From positions 7,475,400 through 7,539,399 of the forward strand of contig NZ_QFRX01000001.1 in NCBI RefSeq assembly GCF_003143935.1: a stretch of 64,000 bases of DNA. The letters are read 5' to 3'. Source of the stretch: Streptomyces sp. Act143 (GTDB taxonomy: Bacteria > Actinomycetota > Actinomycetes > Streptomycetales > Streptomycetaceae). The notes under the pieces were generated by a model. It had not been told where the DNA came from. It saw nothing but the letters and a program-made list of their open reading frames with translations, and ran no database searches. This document shows positions 53,639 through 61,022 of this stretch, piece after piece. A program made the translations under genes and the position numbers. Within the stretch, counting starts at the first letter, position 1, and each line of letters starts with the position of its first letter.

Positions 53639-53980
53639 GCTGTTCCTTACCTGTCAGAGGGCCGTATTCCTGTATGTCTGCACCGCTCCCCATCGTGTAC
53701 CTCGGGGCGTCAAACGTCATCTCTACCGTGGGGTAACAAGGGGCGCGTACCCAGGTATGGTTCTCAAACGCCCAAAGGGGGCAGAAACGTGTGGCGTGCG
53801 CCACTGTAGAGCCGTGATGATGTGCCTGGAGTTGCGGTGACACGTTCCGGAACGTCACCGTTTCGGCGGTCTGAACGGCCGGGTACTTGCGCGATCCGCC
53901 CCGCCCGTGTGGACTACGGCCAATGCTTCGCGCACGCGCGTGGCTGAGTTATTCCCGAAGACATGATCAGGAGGCAACCC
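53639..53980. promoter_or_regulatory. Intergenic region of divergent aceE and DUF3052 genes
   Basis: No gene is visible in these 342 bp. Two symmetric elements stand out: GTGGCG-TG-CGCCAC at 53791-53804 and the perfect palindrome ACGTTCCGGAACGT at 53842-53855. Either could be an operator for the divergent promoters. AGGAGG at 53969-53974 is the ribosome-binding site that sets the DUF3052 start. Confidence 0.45.
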
Positions 53981-54418
53981 GTGAGCGCGACCGCGGACCA
54001 CGCGGAGGAGCGGACGAACCCTGCCGCAAGGCTGGGGTTCCAGCCCGAGCAGGTGGTCCAGGAGATCGGCTACGACGACGACGTCGACCAGGAGCTCCGC
54101 GAGGCCATTGAGGAAGTCATCGGCGGCGAGCTGATGGACGAGGAGTACGACGACGTCGCCGACGCCGTGGTGCTGTGGTTCCGCGACGATGACGGCGACC
54201 TCACCGACGTGCTGGTGGACGCCACCACGTACATCGAGGAGGGTGGCTCGATCCTGCTGCTGACGCCGAAGACCGGCCGCGACGGCTATGTCGAGCCCAG
54301 CGACATCTCCGAAGCCGCGACGACGGCGGGGCTCTCCGCCTCCAAGAGCGTCAGCGTCGGAAAGGACTGGAGCGGCAGCCGTCTGGTGACGCCGAAGGGC
54401 GCCAAGTCGAAGCGGTGA
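53981..54418 (+). CDS. DUF3052 family protein
   Basis: This 145-residue acidic protein carries the DUF3052 pattern: NPAARLGFQPEQVVQEIGYDDD, DDVADAVVLWFRDDDGDL, SILLLTPKTGRDGYV. It is conserved in actinobacteria beside aceE and an AhpE-type peroxiredoxin; its function is unknown. The GTG at 53981 has AGGAGG six bases upstream and is preferred over the ATG at 53963, which precedes that site. A terminator hairpin follows. Confidence 0.87.
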   Translation: MSATADHAEERTNPAARLGFQPEQVVQEIGYDDDVDQELREAIEEVIGGELMDEEYDDVADAVVLWFRDDDGDLTDVLVDATTYIEEGGSILLLTPKTGRDGYVEPSDISEAATTAGLSASKSVSVGKDWSGSRLVTPKGAKSKR

Positions 54419-54445
54419 CCTCCGCCCGGTAGAACCGGTAGTACC

Positions 54446-54481
54446 GGACGGGCTGAGCCACCCAGTGTGGTCAGCCCGTCC
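54446..54481 (+). terminator. Terminator after the DUF3052 gene
   Basis: GGACGGGCTGA (54446-54456) and TCAGCCCGTCC (54471-54481) pair perfectly, and the inner CCAC/GTGG adds four more base pairs. Confidence 0.8.
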
Positions 54482-54551
54482 GTCGGCCTGTCGTGATCGC
54501 TGCGTAGGGTGGGTCTCACCCGAACAGTCCCACCGAAAGGGATTCACGACG

Positions 54552-55010
54552 ATGGCCATCCAGGTCGGCGAAAAGGCCCCCGACTTCGAGCTCAAGGACA
54601 ACCACGGCGCGACCGTGAAGCTGTCGGACTTCCGCGGCAGCAAGAACGTCGTCCTGCTCTTCTACCCCTTCGCCTTCACCGGGGTGTGCACCGGCGAGCT
54701 CTGCGAGCTGCGCGACCACCTGCCGCAGTTCTCCGACCGCGACACCCAGCTCCTCGCCGTCTCCAACGACTCCATCCACACCCTGCGCGTCTTCGCCGAG
54801 CAGGAGGGCCTGGAGTACCCGCTGCTGAGCGACTTCTGGCCGCACGGCGAGGTCTCCCGCGCGTACGGCGTCTTCGCCGAGGACAAGGGCTGCGCGGTGC
54901 GCGGCACCTTCGTCATCGACAAGGAGGGCGTGGTCCGCTGGACCGTCGTCAACGCCCTGCCCGACGCCCGTGACCTGAACGAGTACGTCAAGGCCCTCGA
55001 CGCCCTCTGA
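54552..55010 (+). CDS. AhpE/Bcp-type peroxiredoxin
   Basis: This 152-residue thioredoxin-fold peroxidase has the peroxidatic Cys46 in YPFAFTGVCTGELCEL. A second Cys five residues later (C51) and one in DKGCAVRGTF could resolve it. It reduces hydrogen peroxide or organic peroxides. The ATG at 54552 follows AAAGGGA. Its position next to the ter cluster and aceE suggests a stress or respiratory-metabolism link, as in other streptomycetes. Confidence 0.92.
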   Translation: MAIQVGEKAPDFELKDNHGATVKLSDFRGSKNVVLLFYPFAFTGVCTGELCELRDHLPQFSDRDTQLLAVSNDSIHTLRVFAEQEGLEYPLLSDFWPHGEVSRAYGVFAEDKGCAVRGTFVIDKEGVVRWTVVNALPDARDLNEYVKALDAL

Positions 55011-55141
55011 TCCGTCGACACCCTGTGATTCTTCGGTTCCAAGGCCTGCGAGCCACGGGAACCCGTCACTAGGATCGGCTCGTTGATCCGGTATCAAACG
55101 CATGGCGGGGCTCCCCGCCCCTGGACACCAATGGAGGACTC

Positions 55142-55717
55142 GTGGGAGTCAGCCTCAGCAAGGGCGGCAACGTATCGCTGACCAAGGAGGCCCCCGGCCT
55201 GACCGCGGTCATCGTCGGTCTGGGGTGGGACGTCCGCACCACGACCGGCACGGACTTCGACCTCGACGCCAGCGCGCTGCTGCTGAACAGCTCCGGCAAG
55301 GTGAGCAGCGACGCCAACTTCGTCTTCTTCAACAACCTCAAGAGCCCCGACGGCTCCGTCGAGCACACCGGCGACAACATCACCGGTGAGGGCGAGGGCG
55401 ACGACGAGCAGATCAAGGTCAACCTCGCGGCCGTCCCGGCCGACATCGAGAAGATCGTGTTCCCGGTCTCGATCTACGACGCCGAGAACCGCCAGCAGTC
55501 CTTCGGCCAGGTCCGCAACGCGTTCATCCGCGTCGTGAACCAGGCCGGTGAGGCGGAGATCGCGCGCTACGACCTCTCCGAGGACGCGTCCACCGAGACC
55601 GCGATGGTCTTCGGCGAGCTGTACCGGCACGGCGCGGAGTGGAAGTTCCGCGCCATCGGCCAGGGCTACGCCTCGGGCCTGCGCGGTATCGCGCAGGACT
55701 TCGGCGTCAACGTCTGA
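55142..55717 (+). CDS. terD: TerD-family tellurium-resistance/stress protein, first copy
   Basis: This 191-residue cytosolic beta-sandwich protein has the TerD hallmarks: GVSLSKGGNVSLTKEAP, VGLGWDVRTTTGTDFDLDAS, and the C-terminal GWKFRA-type end (AEWKFRAIGQGYASGLRGI). The Asp-rich segments DFDLDAS and GEGEGDDE bind calcium in studied homologues. TerD proteins act in phage, tellurite and oxidative-stress responses, through chelation or scaffolding. The GTG at 55142 has GGAGG four bases upstream. A close paralogue follows 132 bp downstream. Confidence 0.93.
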   Translation: MGVSLSKGGNVSLTKEAPGLTAVIVGLGWDVRTTTGTDFDLDASALLLNSSGKVSSDANFVFFNNLKSPDGSVEHTGDNITGEGEGDDEQIKVNLAAVPADIEKIVFPVSIYDAENRQQSFGQVRNAFIRVVNQAGEAEIARYDLSEDASTETAMVFGELYRHGAEWKFRAIGQGYASGLRGIAQDFGVNV

Positions 55718-55849
55718 CGTCGGCAGTGTTCCACGGCTGAGTCGTGACCTTCCGGGACGCGACATTGCCGAATCCGGCGCCGTACGGTTTGCGTACGGCG
55801 CCGGACGCGCACGACAACAAAAAAGCAGCACACGGGGAGGACCAGCATC

Positions 55850-56425
55850 ATGGGCGTCACGCTCGCCAAGGGGGGCAACGTCTCCCTGTCCAAGGTCGCA
55901 CCCAACCTCACCCAGGTGATGGTCGGGCTCGGCTGGGACGCACGTTCCACCACCGGAGCCGACTTCGACCTCGACGCGAGCGCGCTGATGTGCGCCGGCG
56001 GACGGGTCATGGGTGACGAGTGGTTCATCTTCTACAACCAGCTCAAGAGCCCGGACGGCTCCGTGGAGCACACCGGCGACAACCTCACCGGTGAGGGCGA
56101 GGGCGACGACGAGTCGATCCTGATCGACCTCTCCAAGGTGCCGGCCCAGTGCGACAAGATCGTCTTCCCGGTCTCGATCCACATGGCCGACGAGCGGGGC
56201 CAGACCTTCGGCCAGGTCAGCAACGCGTTCATCCGCGTGGTCAACCAGGCCGACGGCCAGGAACTCGCCCGCTACGACCTCTCCGAGGACGCCTCCACCG
56301 AGACCGCGATGATCTTCGGCGAGGTCTACCGCTACGGCGGCGAGTGGAAGTTCCGCGCCGTCGGGCAGGGGTACGCGTCCGGCCTGAGGGGCATCGCCCT
56401 GGACTTCGGGGTCAACGTCTCGTGA
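55850..56425 (+). CDS. terD: TerD-family stress protein, second copy
   Basis: This 191-residue paralogue of the preceding gene has the same length and the same motifs (GVTLAKGGNVSLSKVAP, VGLGWDARSTTGADFDLDAS, SPDGSVEHTGDNLTGEGEG). The pair looks like a tandem duplication. Key Asp and Gly residues in the putative calcium sites are kept. The ATG at 55850 follows GGGGAGGA. An 18-bp palindrome lies just downstream before terC. Confidence 0.93.
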   Translation: MGVTLAKGGNVSLSKVAPNLTQVMVGLGWDARSTTGADFDLDASALMCAGGRVMGDEWFIFYNQLKSPDGSVEHTGDNLTGEGEGDDESILIDLSKVPAQCDKIVFPVSIHMADERGQTFGQVSNAFIRVVNQADGQELARYDLSEDASTETAMIFGEVYRYGGEWKFRAVGQGYASGLRGIALDFGVNVS

Positions 56426-56441
56426 GACGCCAGGACAACGT

Positions 56442-56459
56442 CTCATAACGCGTTATGAG
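56442..56459. promoter_or_regulatory. 18-bp perfect palindrome before terC
   Basis: CTCATAACGCGTTATGAG is fully symmetric, unusually AT-rich for this genome, and lies 115 bases before the terC start. It could be an operator or a small hairpin terminator after terD. No loop is available for a stable hairpin, which favours an operator. Confidence 0.5.
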
Positions 56460-56573
56460 CAAAAGCCGGTCCCCGGCGGGCGGCGAAGGGGTCGGGACTA
56501 GACTTCGGCTTCAAAGTCTTCGTAAAGCCGAGTACGGCGCGGGGGAGACCCGTACACAAGGATTGGGTAGCCA

Positions 56574-57719
56574 GTGGTTCTGAAAACCTTCGGCTGGTCG
56601 TTCGCGATCACCGCGCTCGGCCTCGTCGCAGCGGTCTTCTACGGGGGGTGGGAGGCCTTCGGCATCGTGGCGATCCTCTCCATCCTGGAGATCTCGCTGT
56701 CCTTCGACAACGCGGTGGTCAACGCCGGGATCCTGAAGAAGATGAATGCCTTCTGGCAGAAGATCTTCCTCACCATCGGCGTGCTCATCGCCGTGTTCGG
56801 CATGCGGCTGGTGTTCCCGGTCGTCATCGTCGCGATCAGCGCCAAGCTGGGTCCCATCGAGGCCGTCGACCTCGCGCTCAACAACAAGGACCACTACCAG
56901 GAACTCGTCACCGACGCCCACCCGGCGATCGCCGCGTTCGGTGGCATGTTCCTGCTGATGATCTTCCTGGACTTCATCTTCGAGGACCGGGACATCCAGT
57001 GGCTGCGCTGGATCGAGCGCCCGCTCGCCAAGCTCGGCAAGGTCGACATGCTGTCGGTCTGCATCGCGCTGATCGTCCTGCTGATCACCGCCTTCACCTT
57101 CGCCACCCACGCCCACCAGCACGGCGGCGCCCACGTCGACAAGGCCCAGACGGTCCTGATCTCCGGTATCGCGGGCCTGATCACCTACATGGTCGTCGGC
57201 GGCCTGTCCGGCTACTTCGAGGACAAGCTGGAGGAAGAGGAGGAGCGGGAGCACGAGGAGGAGGAAGAGGCCGCGCGCACGGGCAAGAAGAGGCCCGCCG
57301 TCGTCCTCGCCGGCCAGGCCGCGTTCTTCATGTTCCTCTACCTGGAGGTCCTGGACGCCTCGTTCTCCTTCGACGGCGTGATCGGCGCCTTCGCCATCAC
57401 CAACGACATCGTGCTGATGGCCCTCGGCCTCGGCATCGGCGCCATGTACGTCCGGTCGCTGACGGTCTACCTGGTCCGCCAGGGCACCCTCGACGACTAC
57501 GTCTACCTGGAGCACGGCGCGCACTACGCGATCGGCGCGCTGGCCGTGATCCTCATGGTCACCATCCAGTACGAGATCAACGAGGTCATCACCGGTCTCG
57601 TCGGCGTCGTCCTGATCGCCTGGTCCTTCTGGTCCTCCGTACGCCGCAACAAGGCCCTCGCGGCGGCCGAGGGAAACGCCGGCTCGGACGAGAAGACTGA
57701 GGTCTCGTCCGGGGTGTGA
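56574..57719 (+). CDS. terC: TerC-family integral membrane protein
   Basis: This 381-residue protein has about nine hydrophobic spans. LSFDNAVVNAGIL and FSFDGVIGAFA carry the acidic residues of the two TerC repeats. A highly charged, Glu-rich cytoplasmic loop (KLEEEEEREHEEEEEAAR) sits in the middle. TerC proteins move or insert metal ions; MeeF/MeeY homologues export manganese to secreted metalloenzymes. The GTG at 56574 has a weak AAGGA 12 bases away. A hairpin (57711-57725) straddles its stop codon. It belongs to the Ter membrane complex with TerD. Confidence 0.92.
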   Translation: MVLKTFGWSFAITALGLVAAVFYGGWEAFGIVAILSILEISLSFDNAVVNAGILKKMNAFWQKIFLTIGVLIAVFGMRLVFPVVIVAISAKLGPIEAVDLALNNKDHYQELVTDAHPAIAAFGGMFLLMIFLDFIFEDRDIQWLRWIERPLAKLGKVDMLSVCIALIVLLITAFTFATHAHQHGGAHVDKAQTVLISGIAGLITYMVVGGLSGYFEDKLEEEEEREHEEEEEAARTGKKRPAVVLAGQAAFFMFLYLEVLDASFSFDGVIGAFAITNDIVLMALGLGIGAMYVRSLTVYLVRQGTLDDYVYLEHGAHYAIGALAVILMVTIQYEINEVITGLVGVVLIAWSFWSSVRRNKALAAAEGNAGSDEKTEVSSGV

Positions 57720-57725
57720 CACCCC
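57711..57725 (+). terminator. Hairpin with the terC stop codon in its loop
   Basis: GGGGTG (57711-57716) and CACCCC (57720-57725) pair around TGA, the terC stop. Confidence 0.5.
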
Positions 57726-57730
57726 TCGGG

Positions 57731-57900
57731 CTGAGAGCCTGTGTCATATTCCCGGTCGGATCAGCGCGCGGCGTCTGGTGCGTGCGATCGCAAGGCGCCG
57801 GAGCGCCCACGTGGCGGAGTCACGTGGGCGCTCCGGCAACGCGGCGAGCGCGCGTGCCAGGCGTCGTGCGCCCGGCCGGGGATATGACACAGGCTCTGAG
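57731..57900. mobile_element. MITE-like long palindrome with terminal repeats and CTGAG direct repeats
   Basis: The segment 57736-57895 begins AGCCTGTGTCATAT and ends with its exact reverse complement, ATATGACACAGGCT. The similarity extends ten more bases with two mismatches. At its centre CCGGAGCGCCCACGTG (57798-57813) and its perfect inverse (57821-57836) flank a 7-base loop. CTGAG stands directly outside both ends (57731-57735, 57896-57900), like a 5-bp target duplication. It has no coding capacity. It could be a miniature transposable element or a very strong structured terminator between terC and the next gene. Confidence 0.6.
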
Positions 57901-58001
57901 GGAACGCTCTGAGCGGGGCGGCGTCGAGGCGAGTCCTCGACGCCGCCCCGTCGGTCTTTGACAATGCGGTCAGTGAAGTGGTCATCGAGGTGGGGGCGGT
58001 A

Positions 58002-58739
58002 ATGGGCTTCTTGGACGGACTCCGGCCCGGACGCGCGGTCGAGTTCGACTCGGGCAACGCGGCGACCAACGCGATCGAGCTCACCAAACGGCACGACCGT
58101 GTCTCCCTGAGCAAGCAGGGGGCGGAGACGGGCCATCTGCGCATCAACCTCGCCTGGCGGATGCGGACGTCCGACATCGGCGGCTCCCAGCGGGAGTCGC
58201 TGCTGCGGCACCCCTTCCGGGCGCTCAAGCCGCCGGAGGTCATGGGACACAGCCAGAGCATGGTCAACGTCGACCTCGACCTGGGCTGCCTGTACGAGCT
58301 GGCGGACGGCTCCAAGGGCGTCGTCCAGCCCCTGGGCGGCCTCTTCGGCGACGTCAACGCACCGCCGTACGTGAAGCTGAGCGGCGACGACCGGTTCGGG
58401 TCGGCGTCCGGCGAGACGATCTACGTCAACCTCGATCACCGGGACTCCATCAAGCGCATCCTGGTGTTCGTCTACATCTACGACCAGACGCCGGCCTTCG
58501 ACCGGACCCACGCGAGCGTGACGCTGTACCCGAGCAACGGGCCGCGGATCGAGATAGGCCTCGACGAGCGGCATCCGCAGGCGCGGTCGTGCGCGGTGGT
58601 GATGATCGAGAACGTGAAGGGGGAGATCATCGTGCGGCGTGAGGTGAAGTTCGTGTACGGGTTCCAGGCTGAGCTGGATCGGCTGTACGGGTGGGGCCTT
58701 CAGTGGGGGCGGGGTTACAAGACCAAGGCGGAGAGGTGA
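58002..58739 (+). CDS. TerA/TerD-related protein
   Basis: This 245-residue protein shares the TerD fold elements (VEFDSGNAATNAIELTKRHDRVSLSKQG, LYELADGSKGVVQPLGG) but is longer and lacks the exact TerD C terminus. It is close to the TerA/TerF-like proteins found in ter operons. It is cytosolic. The ATG at 58002 has GGGGGC upstream. It lies downstream of the MITE-like palindrome and convergent with another TerD protein. Confidence 0.8.
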   Translation: MGFLDGLRPGRAVEFDSGNAATNAIELTKRHDRVSLSKQGAETGHLRINLAWRMRTSDIGGSQRESLLRHPFRALKPPEVMGHSQSMVNVDLDLGCLYELADGSKGVVQPLGGLFGDVNAPPYVKLSGDDRFGSASGETIYVNLDHRDSIKRILVFVYIYDQTPAFDRTHASVTLYPSNGPRIEIGLDERHPQARSCAVVMIENVKGEIIVRREVKFVYGFQAELDRLYGWGLQWGRGYKTKAER

Positions 58740-58785
58740 GGGGCGCCCGGGCAGCCGCACATTCCATGGGCAGCCCCGCGCCCCT
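58739..58785. terminator. Terminator between convergent ter genes
   Basis: AGGGGCGC (58739-58746) pairs with GCGCCCCT (58778-58785), with GGGCAGCC/GGGCAGCCCC elements inside. It starts within the stop codon of the upstream gene. Confidence 0.6.
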
Positions 58786-58797
58786 GGGTAGCTCCCC

Positions 58798-59598
58798 TCA
58801 GCGACCGATGAACTGCGGGCCTTGGGGAGGCAGCCGGAAGTCCGGGTCCAGCGTTGCGCCTGCGGGCACCGGAGGCTGCGGGTAGCCGTACGCCGGCTGG
58901 CTGGTCGGCTGGGGGTAGCCGTACGCCGGTTGCGCCGTCGGGGGCGTCTGCGGGTAGCCGTAGGCCGGCTGGGACGGGACCGCGGTCGGCTGCTCCGGCG
59001 GGAGCGGCTGGGAGATCTCCGGGGCCGGGACGGGAGCCGGTTCCTCGGTGACCTCCGAGTCGTCCACCGAGATGCCGAAGTCGCTGGCCAGGCCCTTCAG
59101 ACCGTCCGAGTAGCCCTCGCCCAGCGCGCGGAACTTCCAGCCGTCGCCGCGGCGGTACAGCTCCCCGCAGATCAGCGCCGTCTCCCGGCCCGTCTCCGGC
59201 TTGATGTCGAAATAGGCCAGCGGCTCACCCTCGGCGACCGCGGCGTCGTACAGCAGAATGCGCAGCGCGCGTACCTGGTCGAACGTGACGCCGTCCGCCG
59301 ATGCGACCAGCAGAATCTGGCCGACACCGGGCTCGACACCGGACAGATCTGTCTGGATCGTGTCGGTGAGGCCCTCGGCGACCCGCTTCTTGCCGAGCCG
59401 CCACACCTTCCCGGAGGGGTGCCGGGGCTGGTTGTAGAAGACGAAGTCCTCGTCGGAACGTACGCGACCGTCGGGGCCGAGGAGCAGCGCCGAGGCGTCG
59501 ACATCCGGGACCCCCTGCCCGGGCGTCCAGCGCACCACGGCGCGTACCGTGGTGACTTCGAGCGGGACGTTCGACCCCTTCAGCATGGCGTGCGTCAT
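58798..59598 (-). CDS. TerD-domain protein with Pro/Gln/Tyr repeat tail
   Basis: This 266-residue protein is a TerD domain to about residue 180 (DVDASALLLGPDGRVRSDEDF, TALICGELYRRGDGWKFRALGEGY) followed by a flexible tail. The tail holds three QPAYGYPQ repeats and ends FRLPPQGPQFIGR. The tail may bind a partner, by analogy with other Pro/Tyr-rich linkers. The ATG at 59598 is divergent from the CitE-like gene, 234 bp away. It is the third TerD-type protein in the cluster and the only one on the minus strand. Confidence 0.88.
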   Translation of the reverse strand: MTHAMLKGSNVPLEVTTVRAVVRWTPGQGVPDVDASALLLGPDGRVRSDEDFVFYNQPRHPSGKVWRLGKKRVAEGLTDTIQTDLSGVEPGVGQILLVASADGVTFDQVRALRILLYDAAVAEGEPLAYFDIKPETGRETALICGELYRRGDGWKFRALGEGYSDGLKGLASDFGISVDDSEVTEEPAPVPAPEISQPLPPEQPTAVPSQPAYGYPQTPPTAQPAYGYPQPTSQPAYGYPQPPVPAGATLDPDFRLPPQGPQFIGR

Positions 59599-59832
59599 GC
59601 GGTCATCCTGCCTTCTCGGTCCTGATCACGACAACGCGGGGGTAGGTGCTCGACACAGGCGCCCGACAAGGCGCGCGGCACGGTGTTCGACCATGGTGTC
59701 CACCTGGTTGTCCCCGCGGGCGTTACCTGAAATTCATGCCCGACGGGAACCTCTGACATGGCTCGGTACGTACTATTACCGGCCACCTGTTCTCAAAATC
59801 CACAGGCTTACCTTGCGCCACGGGGGAGTTTT

Positions 59833-60999
59833 ATGCGTCATTTCGGGCACATCGCCCCTGAGGTGCGACAGCGCCTCTTCCACCGCGAGCCCTGCGCGTT
59901 CGACGCGGACTCGCCGGCCCGGCTGCTCTCCGCGGCCCTGGGCGCCACGCTCTACAGTCCGGCCACCCGCCCCCGGCTGGCCGACGACGTCGTCAAGCAG
60001 GCCGAACGCGGCGTGGTCTCGATGGTGCTGTGCCTGGAGGACTCCATCGGCGACGAGGACGTCGCCGCCGGTGAGGAGAACCTGGTCCGGCAGTTCGCCG
60101 ACCTCGCCGCCCGGGACGGCGCCGGGCTGCCCCTGCTCTTCATCCGCGTGCGCACCCCCGAGCAGATCCCCGACCTCGTCCAGCGCCTCGGCGCGACCGT
60201 GCGGCTGCTGACCGGGTTCGTGTTCCCCAAGTTCACCGAGGAACGCGGCATCCCCTTCCTGGAGGCCCTCGCCGTCGCCGAGCACGCGAGCGGCCGCCGC
60301 CTGTTCGCCATGCCGGTCCTGGAGACGCCCGAGCTCATGTACCGCGAGTCGCGCGTCGACGCCCTGGAGGGCATCGCCCGCGCCGTCGACAAGTACCGCG
60401 ACCGGGTCCTCGCCCTGCGCCTCGGCGTCACCGACTTCTGCTCCTCGTACGGCCTGCGCAGAGCCCCCGACATGACGGCCTACGACGTCCAGATCGTCGC
60501 CTCCGTGATCGCCGACGTGGTGAACATGCTGGGCCGCGCCGACGGCACCGGCTTCACCGTGACCGGCCCCGTCTGGGAGTACTTCCGGGTCCCGGAGCGC
60601 ATGTTCAAGCCGATGCTGCGGCACAGCCCCTTCCTGGAGGGGCAGGCGGTGGAGCTGCGCGAGAAACTGATAGAGCACGCCATGGACGGGCTGCTGCGGG
60701 AGATCTCCCTCGACCACGCCAACGGCCTGCTGGGCAAGACCTGCATCCACCCCTCCCACGTGCCGGCGGTGCACGCGCTGTCCGTCGTCAGCCACGAGGA
60801 GTACAGCGACGCGGCCGACATCCTGCGGCCCGAGCGCGGTGGCGGAGGCGTTCTGCGCTCGCAGTACACGAACAAGATGAACGAGGTGAAGCCGCACCGC
60901 GCCTGGGCCGAGCGGACCATGCTGCGCGCGGAGGTCTTCGGCGTCGCGAACGAGGACGTCAGCTTCGTCGACCTGCTCGCCGCCGGAATACCCGGCTGA
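59833..60999 (+). CDS. HpcH/HpaI aldolase/citrate lyase (CitE)-like protein of a ter operon
   Basis: This 388-residue protein has the CitE-type barrel: SMVLCLEDSIGDEDV with acidic metal ligands, and GFVFPKFTEERG. It is longer than CitE (~290) and lacks other citrate-lyase genes around it. It belongs to the Ter-associated branch predicted by comparative genomics to form a nucleoside-like metabolite together with the PRTase-TRSP/StiP and HAD proteins encoded next to it. The ATG at 59833 has GGGGGAG close upstream. The 234-bp upstream gap is a divergent promoter. Confidence 0.83.
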   Translation: MRHFGHIAPEVRQRLFHREPCAFDADSPARLLSAALGATLYSPATRPRLADDVVKQAERGVVSMVLCLEDSIGDEDVAAGEENLVRQFADLAARDGAGLPLLFIRVRTPEQIPDLVQRLGATVRLLTGFVFPKFTEERGIPFLEALAVAEHASGRRLFAMPVLETPELMYRESRVDALEGIARAVDKYRDRVLALRLGVTDFCSSYGLRRAPDMTAYDVQIVASVIADVVNMLGRADGTGFTVTGPVWEYFRVPERMFKPMLRHSPFLEGQAVELREKLIEHAMDGLLREISLDHANGLLGKTCIHPSHVPAVHALSVVSHEEYSDAADILRPERGGGGVLRSQYTNKMNEVKPHRAWAERTMLRAEVFGVANEDVSFVDLLAAGIPG

Positions 61000-61022
61000 A
61001 CCCACCTCCACCCAAGGGACGC

